A stretch of DNA of 64,000 nucleotides from Artemia franciscana (taxonomy: Eukaryota > Arthropoda > Branchiopoda > Anostraca > Artemiidae): assembly GCF_032884065.1 (NCBI RefSeq), contig NC_088880.1, positions 28,981,298 through 29,045,297 on the forward strand, in the 5' to 3' direction. Within the stretch, counting starts at the first letter, position 1. Each line of letters begins with the position of its first letter. The translations under genes and the position numbers were made by a program. Shown here in pieces: positions 36,371-48,057 of the stretch. Below the pieces are notes generated by a model. That model was given only the letters and a program-made list of their open reading frames with translations. It was not told the DNA's origin and searched no databases.

Positions 36371-37022
36371 GGATAAAAACAAAATTTGCAACTCTAAGAA
36401 TTAATAATTTTCTTCCGATACTTCAAGCAAAAAAAGGGAAACAAAAATAAATTACCCAATAAACAAGGGAGCTACCGCTTTTTTAGTTCATTTTAGAGAT
36501 TTTCTTGACATTAACATTCAGCAATTCGGATTATCGATAAACGGACTATCTGTGGACAAAAAAACTTGCAAATATAAAACAAAGAGATTTTATTTAGACA
36601 GAAGAAAAAAACTGAAAATAAAATGTAAATTAATAATTGAAATACACAGTTTTTTAATTTACTTAAAAACTGTTCTTCGGCAATAAATTCCAAGGATTCA
36701 GAAACCCCTACAAAAAAACGATCAAATATGGACAAAAACAACTTTTGCAAATATAAAATAAAGAATTTTCTTTAGATATTCCAAGCACAAAAGAAGCGAT
36801 CCTGAAAATAAAATAAAAATAAACAAGTGAACTACCAATTTTTAATTCATTTAAAATCGTCTCTTCGACAATAAAAAATTCAAGAATGCACATGACCGAC
36901 AATAAGGCTATCAAATATGCAAAAAAAAACTTTTGCAAATATAAAAATAATTTTTTTATTTTACTTAAATACTCCAAGCAAAAAAATGAAACAAAAAACA
37001 AATATACAAATAAAAAAGTGAA
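36371..37022 (-). repeat. Degenerate tandem copies of the GGPPS 3' end
   Basis: Units of 172-191 bp with equivalent points at 36471, 36643, 36831 and 37022. On the minus strand each repeats the end of the GGPPS coding region and the following 3' UTR: the true end reads LLDELKTW*, and the copies read ILNELKIG and FLSKLKNC, then a decayed one. Shared UTR text is CTTTTGCAAATATAAAA and ATTCCAAGCA on the + strand. Open frames within are shadows. Confidence 0.75.
36955..36960 (-). promoter_or_regulatory. Possible GGPPS poly(A) signal
   Basis: AATAAA on the minus strand about 63 bases after the GGPPS stop. Further signals occur in the downstream tandem copies, so alternative ends are possible. Confidence 0.4.
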
Positions 37023-37213
37023 CTACCAAGTTTTCAATTCATCTAGAAGCTTTTGGAGATCAGGATTACCACCTAGGCGTTTTATTTCACATCGTGCAGA
37101 ATCATCAAGGCCCATCATAGTTTTTCTAGTATATTCAAGCGACCCGAACTTCTCCAGCAAATTGACACAGTACAGTTTTACTTCAGGATTGGTCGTTCGT
37201 TGTCTCAGAATAT
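37023..37213 (-). CDS. GGPS1: Geranylgeranyl diphosphate synthase, last exon
   Basis: Minus strand, acceptor CATTTTTAG|ATATTC, stop TAG at 37023-37025. Reads ILRQRTTNPEVKLYCVNLLE, then KFGSLEYTRKTM and RLGGNPDLQKLLDELKTW. This aligns with the C-terminus of animal GGPPS (NILRQRT, GS.EYTR, GGNPEL). The first two bases complete an Asn codon with the A that ends the exon at 43800, which confirms the phase-1 junction. GGPPS makes geranylgeranyl diphosphate for protein prenylation. The C-terminus is shorter than in mammals. Degenerate copies of its end follow immediately. Confidence 0.94.
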
Positions 37214-39527
37214 CTAAAAATGAATTGAGTTTAAACAAAAAAAAAATGTTTGCTTAAAATAATACTAAGAGCAAGAAGCAAAGACTTTTGGACGGTGCCA
37301 AATTAGCAAGTTTTTGCTATGTTTCCAATATGGCTCCTGCAGAATTTCCTCCGGAAAATTTCTCCCAGAGTAAATTACCCACCACCCCCCACGGCGAAAA
37401 TTTACCCTACGTTTAAAATTCAGCAGCCAAAGGGATAGTATGACAAATAAAATGATTGCGGGAGGGGGGTCACAGAAAAATGCGCTGGGCCCTAGAAAAC
37501 GTGGTTACTACAGTATTTTTTAGGAGAGGGTAGTGTATGGTTGTGAAAATCTTAGCTGCGTTTCCTTGGTGCGCAGCAGGGTGGGGTTATGGCGTCTGGC
37601 CATTTTTATATCCGATATTTTTGACAAGGCTGCTTGTTGATAGTTATTAGGACGAAGAGAAATGTACTGACAAATGTGGCCCCTACTAGGAAAAATGTTA
37701 TGGATAAGTTTCTTTTAGGATAATTTTGTACATATTCAAAGCAAAAGTAAAAATATACTTTAAATACAATACATTAAATGTACATTTAGGGAGGTGGGTG
37801 TATTTCCTCTTCGACAACGTTTGGTTATGACCCTTTTTTCAAATATACATAATGTCATGATTCCCTTTTGAATTATTAACCATTTTTTATTGTTTATACG
37901 TGTACCTTATCCTTTTCAGTGACAGCACGGATAATCGAGTTACACATTGGAGAGATGTGGCCTTTACTATAGGCAACGCTATAACGTTGCCTTTGATGCT
38001 TAAACCAATCAAGAAATTGGCCACGAGCTCCAATACGCTCCTAGGCATCGAGGTTTGGTTTACCTCGAGACCATAGAGTAAGAGCTCGGATAATCAAGTA
38101 ACACATTGGAGCCGTTTGGCCTTTACTATAGGGAACGCTATAACGTTGCCTCTGATACTTAAACCAATCAAGAAATTGGCCACGAGCTCCAATACACACC
38201 TAGGCATCGAGGTATGGTTTACCTCGAAGAGCACAGGTAATCGAGTAACACGTTAGAGAATGATTCACTTACGGGGCCAAATAGCTAGATCCCCTCAAGA
38301 TATCAAGGTGCAACTTAACTCCAGGCCTAACTGATCACTATTAGTTCATTTTATTTTCGTATAAACTGCATGACGAAGTTAAAGTACAACTGACTTCAAG
38401 GCAAAATGCTTGAAATCATTCTAAGGAACTTTATAAATGAGAACATAATAAAAACGGGTGCAATGTTTTATACAAAGCAGTGGATAAAACAAAAAAAGCA
38501 ACAAATTTTAAATGATGAAAAAGAAATCTGAATATTTCGGCTTCACATTCTGAAGTTTTTATTACCAGTAAAAAAAAGGAAAAAATGAATTAAGCTAAAT
38601 TAAACAAAACATACAAAGAAAAGGAAAGCAAAAACAATAAACAAAGCTCACATCTTAATGACTACCAATATCACCATACAGCACAGATAAGCAATACACA
38701 ACAATAAATTAGGCTCTCTCTGGTATGGTTAGAGTTCGAAATATTTTTGTTTTGTCCACTGCTTTGATTAAGATATATACCCGTTTTTACTACATTTTCA
38801 TTTGTTACATTGTCTGTAAATGGAAAGACAATGGAAGCTAAAAAATCATTTATTCTAAGGATAAAGTTAAGAGTAAGAGTACGATTCAATTCGAAGCCGA
38901 TGAGTCAGGCCACCCCAAAGACTCAAGGTACAATTATCCCTGAGACTTAACCAATTCACACTAGTCAGTTTTACTCGAATAAACTGTTTTATTCGAATAA
39001 AATATAAAGTTTAATTAGATTCACCTTGGGGCACAACTGATCTCTATAAGTTTTTTTTTTGTCCCGAGTGAACGATAATATGAAGTAAGAGCACCCAGGA
39101 AAAACTTGATTTGAACTTCAAAATGAAGTAAGAGTGACAGTTACTTGAAGTCATAGAACATCATGAACTGATAAGAGAGGAAACTTTGGTACCAAGCCAT
39201 GGGTTTAATAGTATTTAAAGATTATTAGAGCCACTGAAAGCCCTATGCTACATAGTAGGACTAGAGAAATTCAAAGTAAGACTTTTAACTTTACCTTTTA
39301 AACAAATCAATTGATTTGATTCCTCAAGATATCATACTGAGTCGACTTTGGCTCAGCTTATAGAGTCACACCACTGACCCCCATTCCAAGCCAAATAATT
39401 AACGATAAAGAACACCTGCCCAGAAGAACAAAGGATTGCAAGTCAAGCAAAAAGTATATGAGGCAGAAGATGAAAAGCGTTCCCATTACTGGATACCCCT
39501 TCCCAAAATAAACAAGAGCTAAGAGCT
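37214..39527. other. GGPPS intron, left part
   Basis: No exon recognised. Includes the duplicated block listed at 37924 and unassigned AT-rich DNA. Confidence 0.5.
37924..38262. repeat. ~170-bp tandem duplication
   Basis: Two full units and a start of a third, each with AATTGGCCACGAGCTCCAAT, CTAGGCATCGAGGT and GGTTTACCTCGA. A short inverted repeat (ACGCTATAACGTTGC) is in each unit. Confidence 0.85.
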
Positions 39528-41095
39528 CATATGGCACTTGTGACGAGGCGAGAAGAGCTAAGAGCCAAGAGATCATATTTTATGAGCTCTAACAAAATTC
39601 TATGAATCAATAGATTGAATTAAAAAGGAAAATAAGAGGCTTTATGCCGGTCAGGATTTAAAATAAGAGCTCTGAGTCACGATGTCCTTCTAAATATCAA
39701 AATTCATTAAGATCCGACCCCCCCTCCAATTCCACCAAAGAGAGCAGATCCGGTCCGGTTATGTCAGTCACGTATCTTAGACAGGTTTTTATTCTTCCCA
39801 TCCAGTTTCATCCTGATCTCACGCTTTAAGTATTTTCTAAGATTTCCGGTCCCCCCCAACTGCCCCCCCAATTACGCTTGATCCGGTTGAGATTTAAAAT
39901 AAGAGATCTGAGTTACGAGGTCCTTCTAAATATGAAGTTTCATGAAGATCCGATCACTCCTTCGCAAGCTAAAAATACGTCATTTTTTTTCAGAATTAAC
40001 CCCCCCCCCAATAGATCGGATCCGTTCCAATTATGTAAATCACGTATGTAAGACTTCTGCTTTTTTTCCCACCAAGTTTAATCCCGATCCCTCCAATCTA
40101 AGCGTTTTCCATGATTTTAGGTTCCCCCGCCCAAAACTTCCCCCAACGTCACCAGATCCAGTCAGGATTTAAAATAAGAGCTTTGAGACACGATATCCTT
40201 CTAAATATCAAATTTCATTGAGATCCGATAACCCGTTCGTAAGTTAAAAATACCTCATTTTTTCTAATTTTTCAGAATTAACCCCTCCCCCAACCACCCC
40301 AAAGAGAGCGGATCCGTTCCGGTTATGTCAATCATGTATCTAGGACTCGTGATTATTTTTTCCTCCAAGTTTCATCCCGATCCCTCCACTCTAAGTGTTT
40401 TTCAAGTTATAGGTTTCCCCCTCCCAACTTCCCCCCCAATGTCACCAGATCTGGTCGGGTTTAAAATAAGAGCTTTGAGCCACGATATCCTTCTAAATAT
40501 CAAATTTCATTGAGATCCGATCACCCGTTCGTAAGCTAAAAATACCTCATTTTTTCTAATTTTTCAGAATTAGCCCCCCCCCCCCCCCAATTACCCCAAA
40601 GAGAGCAGATCCGTTCCGATTATGTCAATCATGTATCTGGGACTTGTGCTTATTTTTCCCATCAAGTTTCATCCCGATCCCTCCACTCTAAGTGTTTTCC
40701 AAGATTTAGAGGTTTCCCCCCTCCAACTCCCCCCAATGTCATCAGATCCGGTCGGGACTTAAAATAAGAGCTCTGAGACACAATATCATTCCAAACATCA
40801 ATTTTCATTAAGATCCCTTCACCCATTCATAAGTTAAAAATACTTCATTTTTTCTATTTTTTCCGAATTAACCGGCCCCCCACTCCCCCCCCCCCCAGAT
40901 GGTCAAATTGGGAAAACGACTATTTTTTAATTTAAGCTGGTCCCGTCCCTGATACGCCTGCCAAATTTCATCGTCCTAGCTTACCTGGAAGTGCCTAAAG
41001 TAGCAAAACCAGGACCGACAGACAGACAGACAGACCGACAGAATTGGCGATTGCTATATGTCACTTGGTTAATACCAACTGCCATAAAAATTGGG
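39528..41095. mobile_element. TIR element carrying a ~270-bp satellite, copy 2
   Basis: Same structure as 31666-34092: opens CATATGGCACTTGTGACGAG and closes ATACCAACTGCCATAAAAA. It holds about five satellite units and the same PGACAGACAGAC-type tail (GACCGACAGACAGACAGAC). Fewer units than copy 1, so unit number varies between insertions. Confidence 0.8.
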
Positions 41096-41499
41096 TGGAA
41101 CTGGCTGAGCTTCCTTGAAGTAAGAATGTTAGGACTGTTTTTAAAAAGATTTTAGAGTGCATGGTCATATTTTAATGTGAGTTTATTTTATATTTTCATT
41201 CGTTGTTTCGCTGAGTACGGCCCTTGGATATGGGTCAAAATATTCATTTAAGGTTAAACTCCCTTGTCCTAAAAACAAAGTCCCTGTTGTTTCTACTTGT
41301 TTTTTACAGCCCACATCCAAGAGACCCTTCTCTTTTTAATAGGGTCCTGATTATAACCCCGAAGAAAAGATCAAGAGTGGCAGCGGTTTTCGTAAAAAAA
41401 GGGTAAAGGATGCGGCACTAGACCCTTAAGATCTGAACCGGCAGTGCTGATGTCCGTCTCATGGCCCTTCAGCCAGGAAGTGCGATGGAGGGATGAGGG
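41096..41499. other. GGPPS intron spacer
   Basis: No gene recognised. Confidence 0.4.
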
Positions 41500-42690
41500 A
41501 ACTAACTGTAGCTCATTATGTAACTAATGAGCACATGCATAAATCTTAGTTCATAGAGTTATTTTACTGTCAAACAGTTCGTGGTAACCAACTGTAGCTC
41601 ATTATGTAACTAATGAAAACATGCATACATCTTAGTTCATAGGGTTATTTTACTGTTAAACAGTTCATGGTAACTAACTGTAGCTCATTAGGTAACTAAT
41701 GAGCACATTCATACATATTAGTTCATAGAGTTATTTTACTGTCAAACAGTTCAAGGTAACTAACTTTAGCTCATTAGGTAACTAATGAGCACATGCATAA
41801 ATCTTAGTTCATAGAGTTGTTTTACTGTCAAACAGTTCATGGTAACTAACTGTAGCTCATTAGGTAACTAATGAGCACATTCATACATCTTAGTTCATAG
41901 GGTTATTTTACTGTCAAACAGTTCGTGGTAACCAACTGTAGCTCATTATGTAACTAATGAGCACATGCATACATATTAGTTCATAGAGTTATTTTACTGT
42001 CAAACAGTTCATGGTAACTAACTGTAGCTCATTAGGTAACTAATGAGCACATGCATAAATCTTAGTTCATAGAGTTATTTTACTGTCAAACAGTTCATGG
42101 TAACTAACTGTAGCTCATTAGGTAACTAATGAGCACATGCATACATCTTAGTTCATAGGGTTATTTTACTGTCAAACAGTTCGTGGTAACCAACTGTAGC
42201 TCATTATGTAACTAATGAGCACATGCATACATCTTAGTTCATAGGGTTATTTTACTGTCAAACAGTTCATGGTAACTAACTGTAGCTCATTAGGTAACTA
42301 ATGAGCACATGCATAAATCTTAGTTCATAGAGTTGTTTTACTGTCAAACAGTTCATGGTAACTAACTGTAGCTCATTAGGTAACTAATGAGCACATTCAT
42401 ACATCTTAGTTCATAGGGTTATTTTACTGTCAGACAGTTCATGGTAACTAACTGTAGCTCATTAGGTAACTAATGAGCACATGCATAAATCTTAGTTCAT
42501 AGAGTTGTTTTACTGTCAAACAGTTCGTGGTAACTAACTGTAGCTCATTAGGTAACTAATGAGCACATGCATACATCTTAGTTCATAGGGTTATTTTACT
42601 GTCAAACAGTACAAGGTAACTAACTGTAGCTCATTAGGTAACTAATGAGCACATGCATACATCTTAGTTCATAGAGTTATTTTACTGTTC
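41500..42690. repeat. 86-bp satellite array
   Basis: About fourteen units of 86 bp, e.g. AACTGTAGCTCATTAGGTAA ... CATGCATACATCTTAGTTCA ... TTTTACTGTCAAACAGTTC. Each unit contains a palindrome, GCTCATTA-GGTAAC-TAATGAGC. Alternating variants (CATGCATAAAT/CATTCATACAT; GAGTT/GGGTT) suggest a two-unit higher-order period. Confidence 0.95.
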
Positions 42691-42719
42691 TCCTAAAATT
42701 TATTTTTAACTCGGAAAAA

Positions 42720-43010
42720 AGCTACAATATCTTTGAAAACGACAGAGAAAAAGAGTAATATACCCTTTTTGAAGGTAATGGGTCAACAGATGAAAATGTC
42801 AAGGACAATTTCTACGAAAAATTAAAGGCTGTCAATAAAAACATCCCCAGGCATAATGTAGAGTGTTTTCTTGGTAATTTAATGCAAAAGTGGGAAATGA
42901 TCGCCAATATTCTCCTCTGCGTCTTAGGACCACATGGACTTGGTAACATAAATGACTCATTATTAGTTTAAAACTTGTTTTTTATTAATCGTTACGATGT
43001 CACACCTGTA
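42720..43010 (+). pseudogene. RTE-type endonuclease fragment
   Basis: Plus strand reads STDENVKDNFYEKLKAVNKN, then IPRHNVECFLGNLMQKW and GPHGLGNINDSLL. This matches the APE-type endonuclease of RTE elements (...FYxQLQ..., IPKHD...GDxNAKVG, GKHGLGE.N). The GDMNAK catalytic segment is degraded to GNLMQK. Confidence 0.78.
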
Positions 43011-43799
43011 CAAAGCGAGGGGATAGTAAGACCTTCTGAGATTTGCTCAAAGGATTAGATTTTTACCAATTGAAAATAAAAAATTTTTGGCCTTAAATGC
43101 ACATTTTTCCTTCCCCCTTCCCCACAAAAAAATTCTTAACACACGTAGTATAACGTATTCAGACAAACTAATGTTAGCAATATGTCTTTATAAGTGTATT
43201 GAATTTCACTTTTTCAATTAAATTTTTTCTATTCAGTTTAAATTAATAGATATAAAATTGTTGCATTAAATTTATTAATAACGATTTAATTATGCATTAA
43301 ATTAATTTTAATTTTCATTAGTCTAAACAATAATTTGAAACATTATTATGAGAAAAGACACAAATGGCACACAAAAATAATTAAACAAACAAAATTAACA
43401 AGTCCCTCCGAATCTGTTTTCGTTTTTTTGTATTGCGTTTATGCTTTTCACTCTTTTTAAGTATGAGTTAATATATTTAAGTTATTTTTTTTCTCACCTC
43501 ATTTTTTCCATTCTTCGTGCTGATAAAGCGTCCGGATGTAATCCAAAGGAACTCAATTATTATTTAAGCAAAAAATTATGTTTTTTCTTTCTTTCAAAAT
43601 TAACAATATTATTCAAAGTTTTAGCCATTTTCAAAATTCCAATTTCATTTTTATTATAACCTCGTTAACTAAAACAATTGAAAAAAAAAACATGAATACT
43701 CCCCTCTGAAGGCCGTCAATAGCGAGTAAAACAAAATAATTAAATAAACGAATAGCAAAAAAGAAATTAATAGTGAAAGTAAGAAAATAAAACACATAC
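43011..43799. other. GGPPS intron, right end
   Basis: AT-rich, no exon seen. Confidence 0.5.
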
Positions 43800-43902
43800 T
43801 GATTACTTGATTATCATCTGGTTGCGTTCGAATTGCATGAATAATTGGAAAACTGAATTTCCCTTCCGTCAGATCTTCACAAAAGGACTTGTTTTCTGCA
43901 TA
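43800..43902 (-). CDS. GGPS1: Geranylgeranyl diphosphate synthase, penultimate visible exon
   Basis: Minus strand, acceptor TTTTCTAG|TATGCA, donor ATCA|GTATGTG. 34 codons plus one base read [20 protein letters not shown] then [14 protein letters not shown], the segment that follows the second Asp-rich motif in GGPPS ([23 protein letters not shown] in animals). Starts phase 0 and ends phase 1, in step with the exon at 37213. The exons with both Asp-rich substrate-binding motifs are not in the window. Confidence 0.95.
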
Positions 43903-43936
43903 CTAGAAAAGTAAATTGATTATTTAAATTGTTTTC

Positions 43937-43998
43937 CAAACTGAACTAACAAAGGAAAACTCAATTTACTTTCTGTCAGGTTTTTCACATACAAGAAT
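43937..43998 (-). pseudogene. Decayed duplicate of the GGPPS exon
   Basis: Just upstream (on the minus strand) of the real exon. It reads VKNLTESKLSFP where the exon has [12 protein letters not shown], with the same TTTTCC ending and flanking bases. Splice sites and the rest of the exon are lost. Confidence 0.6.
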
Positions 43999-44040
43999 TT
44001 TTTTTAATGAAATTTTTTTTAATGACTTTTTTTATGCAAA

Positions 44041-44489
<449 letters not shown>

Positions 44490-45044
44490 TAGCTGTTGGG
44501 GTAACACCTAGTTGGTGGGGCGCTTCGCGCCCCCCCAAGCCCCCCCGCGCGCGTAAGTCGTTACGCGCCATATTAGTTACGCGCCATTGTAGCTGTGTCC
44601 CACCTGTGAATAGAGATAGATATAAATATATATTTTTAACTACGTAAAACATGCGAATATACAACATTCTTCGCTGTCCCATTGTCTGTGCATATAAATA
44701 GCATTTATATTTATATGTCTGTGCATATACAAAGCCTTATGTACTAATAATGACGTCATATGCAAACGCTCTTTTTACAAACAAACAAACATGCATACAC
44801 ACAACTCGCTTCGCGCCACCCCAACACCTAGTTGGTGGGGCGCTTCGCGCCCCCCCCCAAGCCCCCCGCGCGCGTAAGTCGTTACGCGCCATATTAGTTA
44901 CGCGCCATTGTAGCTGTGTCCCTGTGTCCCACCTGTGAATAGAGATAGATATAAATATATATTTTTAACTACGTAAAACATGCGAATATACAACATTCTT
45001 CGCTGTCCCATTGTCTGTGCATATAAATAGCATTTATATTCCCT

Positions 45045-45400
45045 GTGTCCCGGTCGTCATTTGTGTCCTGGTGTCCCAGTTTGTATTTTCTCTTTGAGTG
45101 TCCCGGTCGTCATTTATATTCCCTGTGTCCCAGTGTCCCCGTCGTCATTTGTGTCCCGGTCTGTAATTTCTATTCAAACAATCCCTGTGTCTCAGTCGTC
45201 AATTATATATCCCGCCTGTGCCCCCGGCGTCCCCGTTGTAGTTGTGTCCCTGCGTCCCGGTAGTCATTTATATTCCCGGTCGTGATTTGTGTCCGGGTGT
45301 CCCAGTCTGTAATTTTTCTTTGTGGTTCCTGGTCGTCATTTATATTCCCTCTGTGTCGGTCGTCATTTGTGTCCCGGTCTGTAATTTATCTTTGAGTGTT
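45045..45400. repeat. GTCCCGGTCGTCATTT minisatellite
   Basis: Irregular units built of GTGTCCCGGTCGTCATTT, ATATTCCCT and CAGTCTGTAATTTCT. The same arrays recur at 47280-47410, 47850-47985, 49350-49490, 49915-50055, 52140-52330, 53545-53955, 56340-56705 and 58160-58560. Confidence 0.88.
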
Positions 45401-45478
45401 TTTTCTTTTTAGTTTTTTTTTAGTTTTTTACATGAGCGTCACTATGAAGTACATATCGCCGAACCTTTGTTTTTTAAC

Positions 45479-45934
45479 TTAAATCTGGTATGCATTGATG
45501 ACCTTATCCAAGTCAAAATCCCAAACCCAATCATCATCGCTATCATTTTCAGTTTTGATATGTTTTGACTCTCGCTTTCCAGGTGGATTTTCATCTAACT
45601 GCGCGGTTTTGCGTTCTTTAGCCGCAAGCCTGTTTTCTTGCTGTTCTTGTGATTCCTCGGCACGCTTTCTTTTCTTACTTTCTCTATCAGCTGCAAGCCT
45701 GTTTTCTTGCTGTTCTTGTGATTCCTCGGCACGCTTTCTTTTCTTACTTTCTCTATCAGCAGCAAGTTTTTTGGCATAGACTCTTTGATCAGCTTCCTCG
45801 GCTGTTGCCATTGTAGGTTCTTCAGTCATTTTACAATTAAATATTTTTCCGTGAACGCATGTCTTAAATACCATTAATGACGTCACCGTCAAAGCAAAAA
45901 TGACGACAACTAACTTCATGACGTCAGTCGACAC
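45479..45934 (-). CDS. Helitron N-terminal-like protein
   Basis: 151-residue frame; the likely start is MTEEPTMATAEEA (36 residues in), since upstream text is TGACGTCA repeat. Two copies of LAADRESKKRKRAEESQEQQ-ENR follow, then KERKTAQLDENPPGKRESK and an acidic end NDSDDDWVWDFDLDKVINAY. The basic repeat resembles the N-terminus of animal Helitron Rep/helicase proteins, which carry similar AAERE...ESQEQRE repeats. The Rep and helicase domains are missing. Four residues differ from 55768-56223 on the other strand. Confidence 0.7.
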   Translation of the reverse strand: MSTDVMKLVVVIFALTVTSLMVFKTCVHGKIFNCKMTEEPTMATAEEADQRVYAKKLAADRESKKRKRAEESQEQQENRLAADRESKKRKRAEESQEQQENRLAAKERKTAQLDENPPGKRESKHIKTENDSDDDWVWDFDLDKVINAYQI

Positions 45935-46079
45935 AGAAACATGACGTCACCTGACAGACAGACACACAGACAGACAACTTATTTATATATATATAGATAT
46001 ATATATAAGCCCCTCCGCGAGCGTAAGTTGTTACGCGCCATATTAGTTACGTGCCGTTGTAGTTGTGTCCCTGTGTCCC

Positions 46080-46215
46080 ACTACAGGTTTACCGACTCTT
46101 GAACATGCAACATATAATTGTCCATGGGAACAACAATCCGTATTCAGATCTATACCTCATTATTCTAATGATTGCACTTGAGTTTTGTTGATGGTGATTG
46201 CTAATCAAACATTCC
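46080..46215 (-). pseudogene. Helitron helicase C-terminal relic
   Basis: Minus strand reads ITINKTQVQSLE and GQLYVACSRVGKP with breaks: motifs V and VI of the Pif1-like helicase. Confidence 0.78.
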
Positions 46216-46439
46216 CTGTGTCTCCATCGTCATTTATATATCCCCCTGTGCCCCCACCGGCGTCCCCGTTGTAGTTGTGTCCCTGTGTCCCAGTCGTCAT
46301 TTATAGTCGACAAACATGACGTCAGTCAACACACAAACATGACGTCAGTCGACACACAAACATGACATCAGTCGACACACACGTCCCAGTCGTCATTTGT
46401 ATCCCGGTGTCCCAGTCTGTAATTTCTCTTTGAGTGTCC

Positions 46440-46880
46440 CGGTCGTCTTTTTTTTTCTTTTTTCTTTTTAGTTTTTTTTGTAGTTTTTCCCTTTTTTAGT
46501 TTTTTTATTTTAATTTTTTTAGTTTTCTTTTTCTCCTTTAATTGTCAGTTTTTTTCCTTTTTTTAGTTTTTTTCTTTTTCAGTTTTTTTTTGTTTTTCAT
46601 TAGTTTTTATTTTTTTCTTTTTTACCTTTTTTTAGTTTTTTTTTCTTTTTTAGTTTTTTTCTTCTTTTGTATTAATGCTAAAGCCAACATTCGAACCTAG
46701 AACCTCGGACCTTCTCTGTGTCCCCGTCGTCATTTATATATCCCCCTGTGCCTTTTTTTTTGGTTTTTACATTTTTTTTTGCTTTTTTAGTTTTTTTTCT
46801 TTTTTCTTTTTATTTTTTTGTAGTTTTTACCCTTTTTTTTAGTTTTTTATTTTTATTCTTATTTTTTAGTTTTCTTTTTC
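46440..46880. repeat. T-rich CTAAAAA-type low complexity (reverse)
   Basis: Repeats of TTTTTTAGTTTTT on the + strand. Mirror copies on the A-rich strand are at 51295-51890, 52575-53530 and 54545-55250. Confidence 0.9.
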
Positions 46881-46902
46881 TCCTTTATATGACTTATATG
46901 AC

Positions 46903-47020
<118 letters not shown>

Positions 47021-47103
47021 CTAGCTGTTGGGGTGGCACTTCGCGCCCCCCATCCCCCCGCGCGCGTAAGTCGTTACGCGCCCTGTCCTATCGTCTGTGC
47101 ATA

Positions 47104-47245
47104 TAAATAGATTGTCAGGTTTACCGACTCTTGAACATGCAACGCATAATGGTCCATGGGAAAACAATCCGTATTCAGATCTATACCTCATGATTCTATT
47201 GATTGCCCTTGAGCTTTGTTGATGGTGATTGCTAATCGACCATTT
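47104..47245 (-). pseudogene. Helitron helicase C-terminal relic
   Basis: Minus strand reads LAITINKAQGQSIE.. and HGPLCVACSRVGKPDNLFIC: motifs V and VI, with a stop and frame slip. Confidence 0.82.
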
Positions 47246-47414
47246 CCTTTGTTGCCGTCATCATTTATATATCCCCCTGTGCCCCCCGGCGTCCCCGTTG
47301 TAGTTGTGTCCCTGTGTCCGGGTCGTCATTTATATTTCCTCTGTCCCCGTCGTCATTTGTGTCCCGGTGTCCCAGTCTGTGATTTCTATTTGAGTGTCCC
47401 GGGCGTCATTTATA

Positions 47415-47545
47415 TTCGTCAGGATATTGTAGGGCATCGTAGCATCGATGAGTTTAAGCAATTCTTGTCAACTGATTGTTTCGCCTATAAAGAATATTAT
47501 CTCGAGGTAAGAACTGATCACCGACCACAACGATTGCCACTTTGT
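47415..47545 (-). pseudogene. Helitron Rep-proximal relic
   Basis: Minus strand reads VAIVVVGDQFLPRDNILYRR then NNQLTRIA-THRCYDALQYP. The HRxYDALQYP block precedes the Rep domain in animal Helitrons. The + strand frame here is a shadow. Confidence 0.7.
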
Positions 47546-47720
47546 TGATAGTTGCGTATCAGGAGGCATCAATTCGATTGCTGTTTTTAAGCAGAAGCAC
47601 TAAATTATTATTTTTGTGGAAAAGATGATATATATAAATATATATATATATATTTTCTTTTTAGTTTTTTTGTAGTTTTTACCTTTTTTAGTTTTTTTCT
47701 TCTTTTGCATTAACGCTAAA

Positions 47721-47797
47721 GCCAAGGTTCCAACCTGGAGCCTCTCGGACCTAGAACCTAAAACATAACGCTTTACCAACTCAGCTACTTCGGCGTG
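47721..47797 (-). ncRNA. tRNA-like segment inside Helitron
   Basis: Minus strand has TAGCTGAGTTGGTAAAGCG (A box) and, ~45 bases on, CCAGGTTGGAACCTTG (B box, one change from GGTTCGAACC). Copies at 49793-49868 and 54490-54558, and a partial one at 54975-55026. Not a functional tRNA: no acceptor-stem pairing found by eye. Confidence 0.5.
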
Positions 47798-48057
47798 AAT
47801 ACATTCGTTTTGAGAAGCTTCCTCGGGTGTTGCCATTGTTGTCCTGGTCGTCATTTATATTGCCTGTGTCCCGGTCGTCATTTGTGTCCCGGTATCCCAG
47901 TCTGTAATTTCTCCTTGAGTGCCCCGGTCGTTATTTATATTCCCTCTGTCCCGGTCGTCATTTTTGTCCCGGTCTCTAATTTGTCTTTGAGTGTTTTTTC
48001 TTTTTAGTATTTTTTAGTTTTTTGCATTTTTTCTTTTTTCAGTTTTCTTTTTCTTCT

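Noticed and set aside
38671..38889. 72-residue minus-strand frame as a GGPPS exon
   Set aside because: No similarity to GGPPS; the flanking exons already join in phase.
41500..42690. CRISPR-like array
   Set aside because: Units are contiguous 86-bp repeats without variable spacers, in a eukaryotic intron.
47216..47548. 110-residue + strand frame ending RTDHRPQRLPLC (also at 49298)
   Set aside because: Shadow of a minus-strand Helitron Rep-proximal relic and of minisatellite DNA.
47721..47797. Functional tRNA gene
   Set aside because: A and B boxes are present, but no acceptor stem or plausible anticodon arm could be paired by eye.
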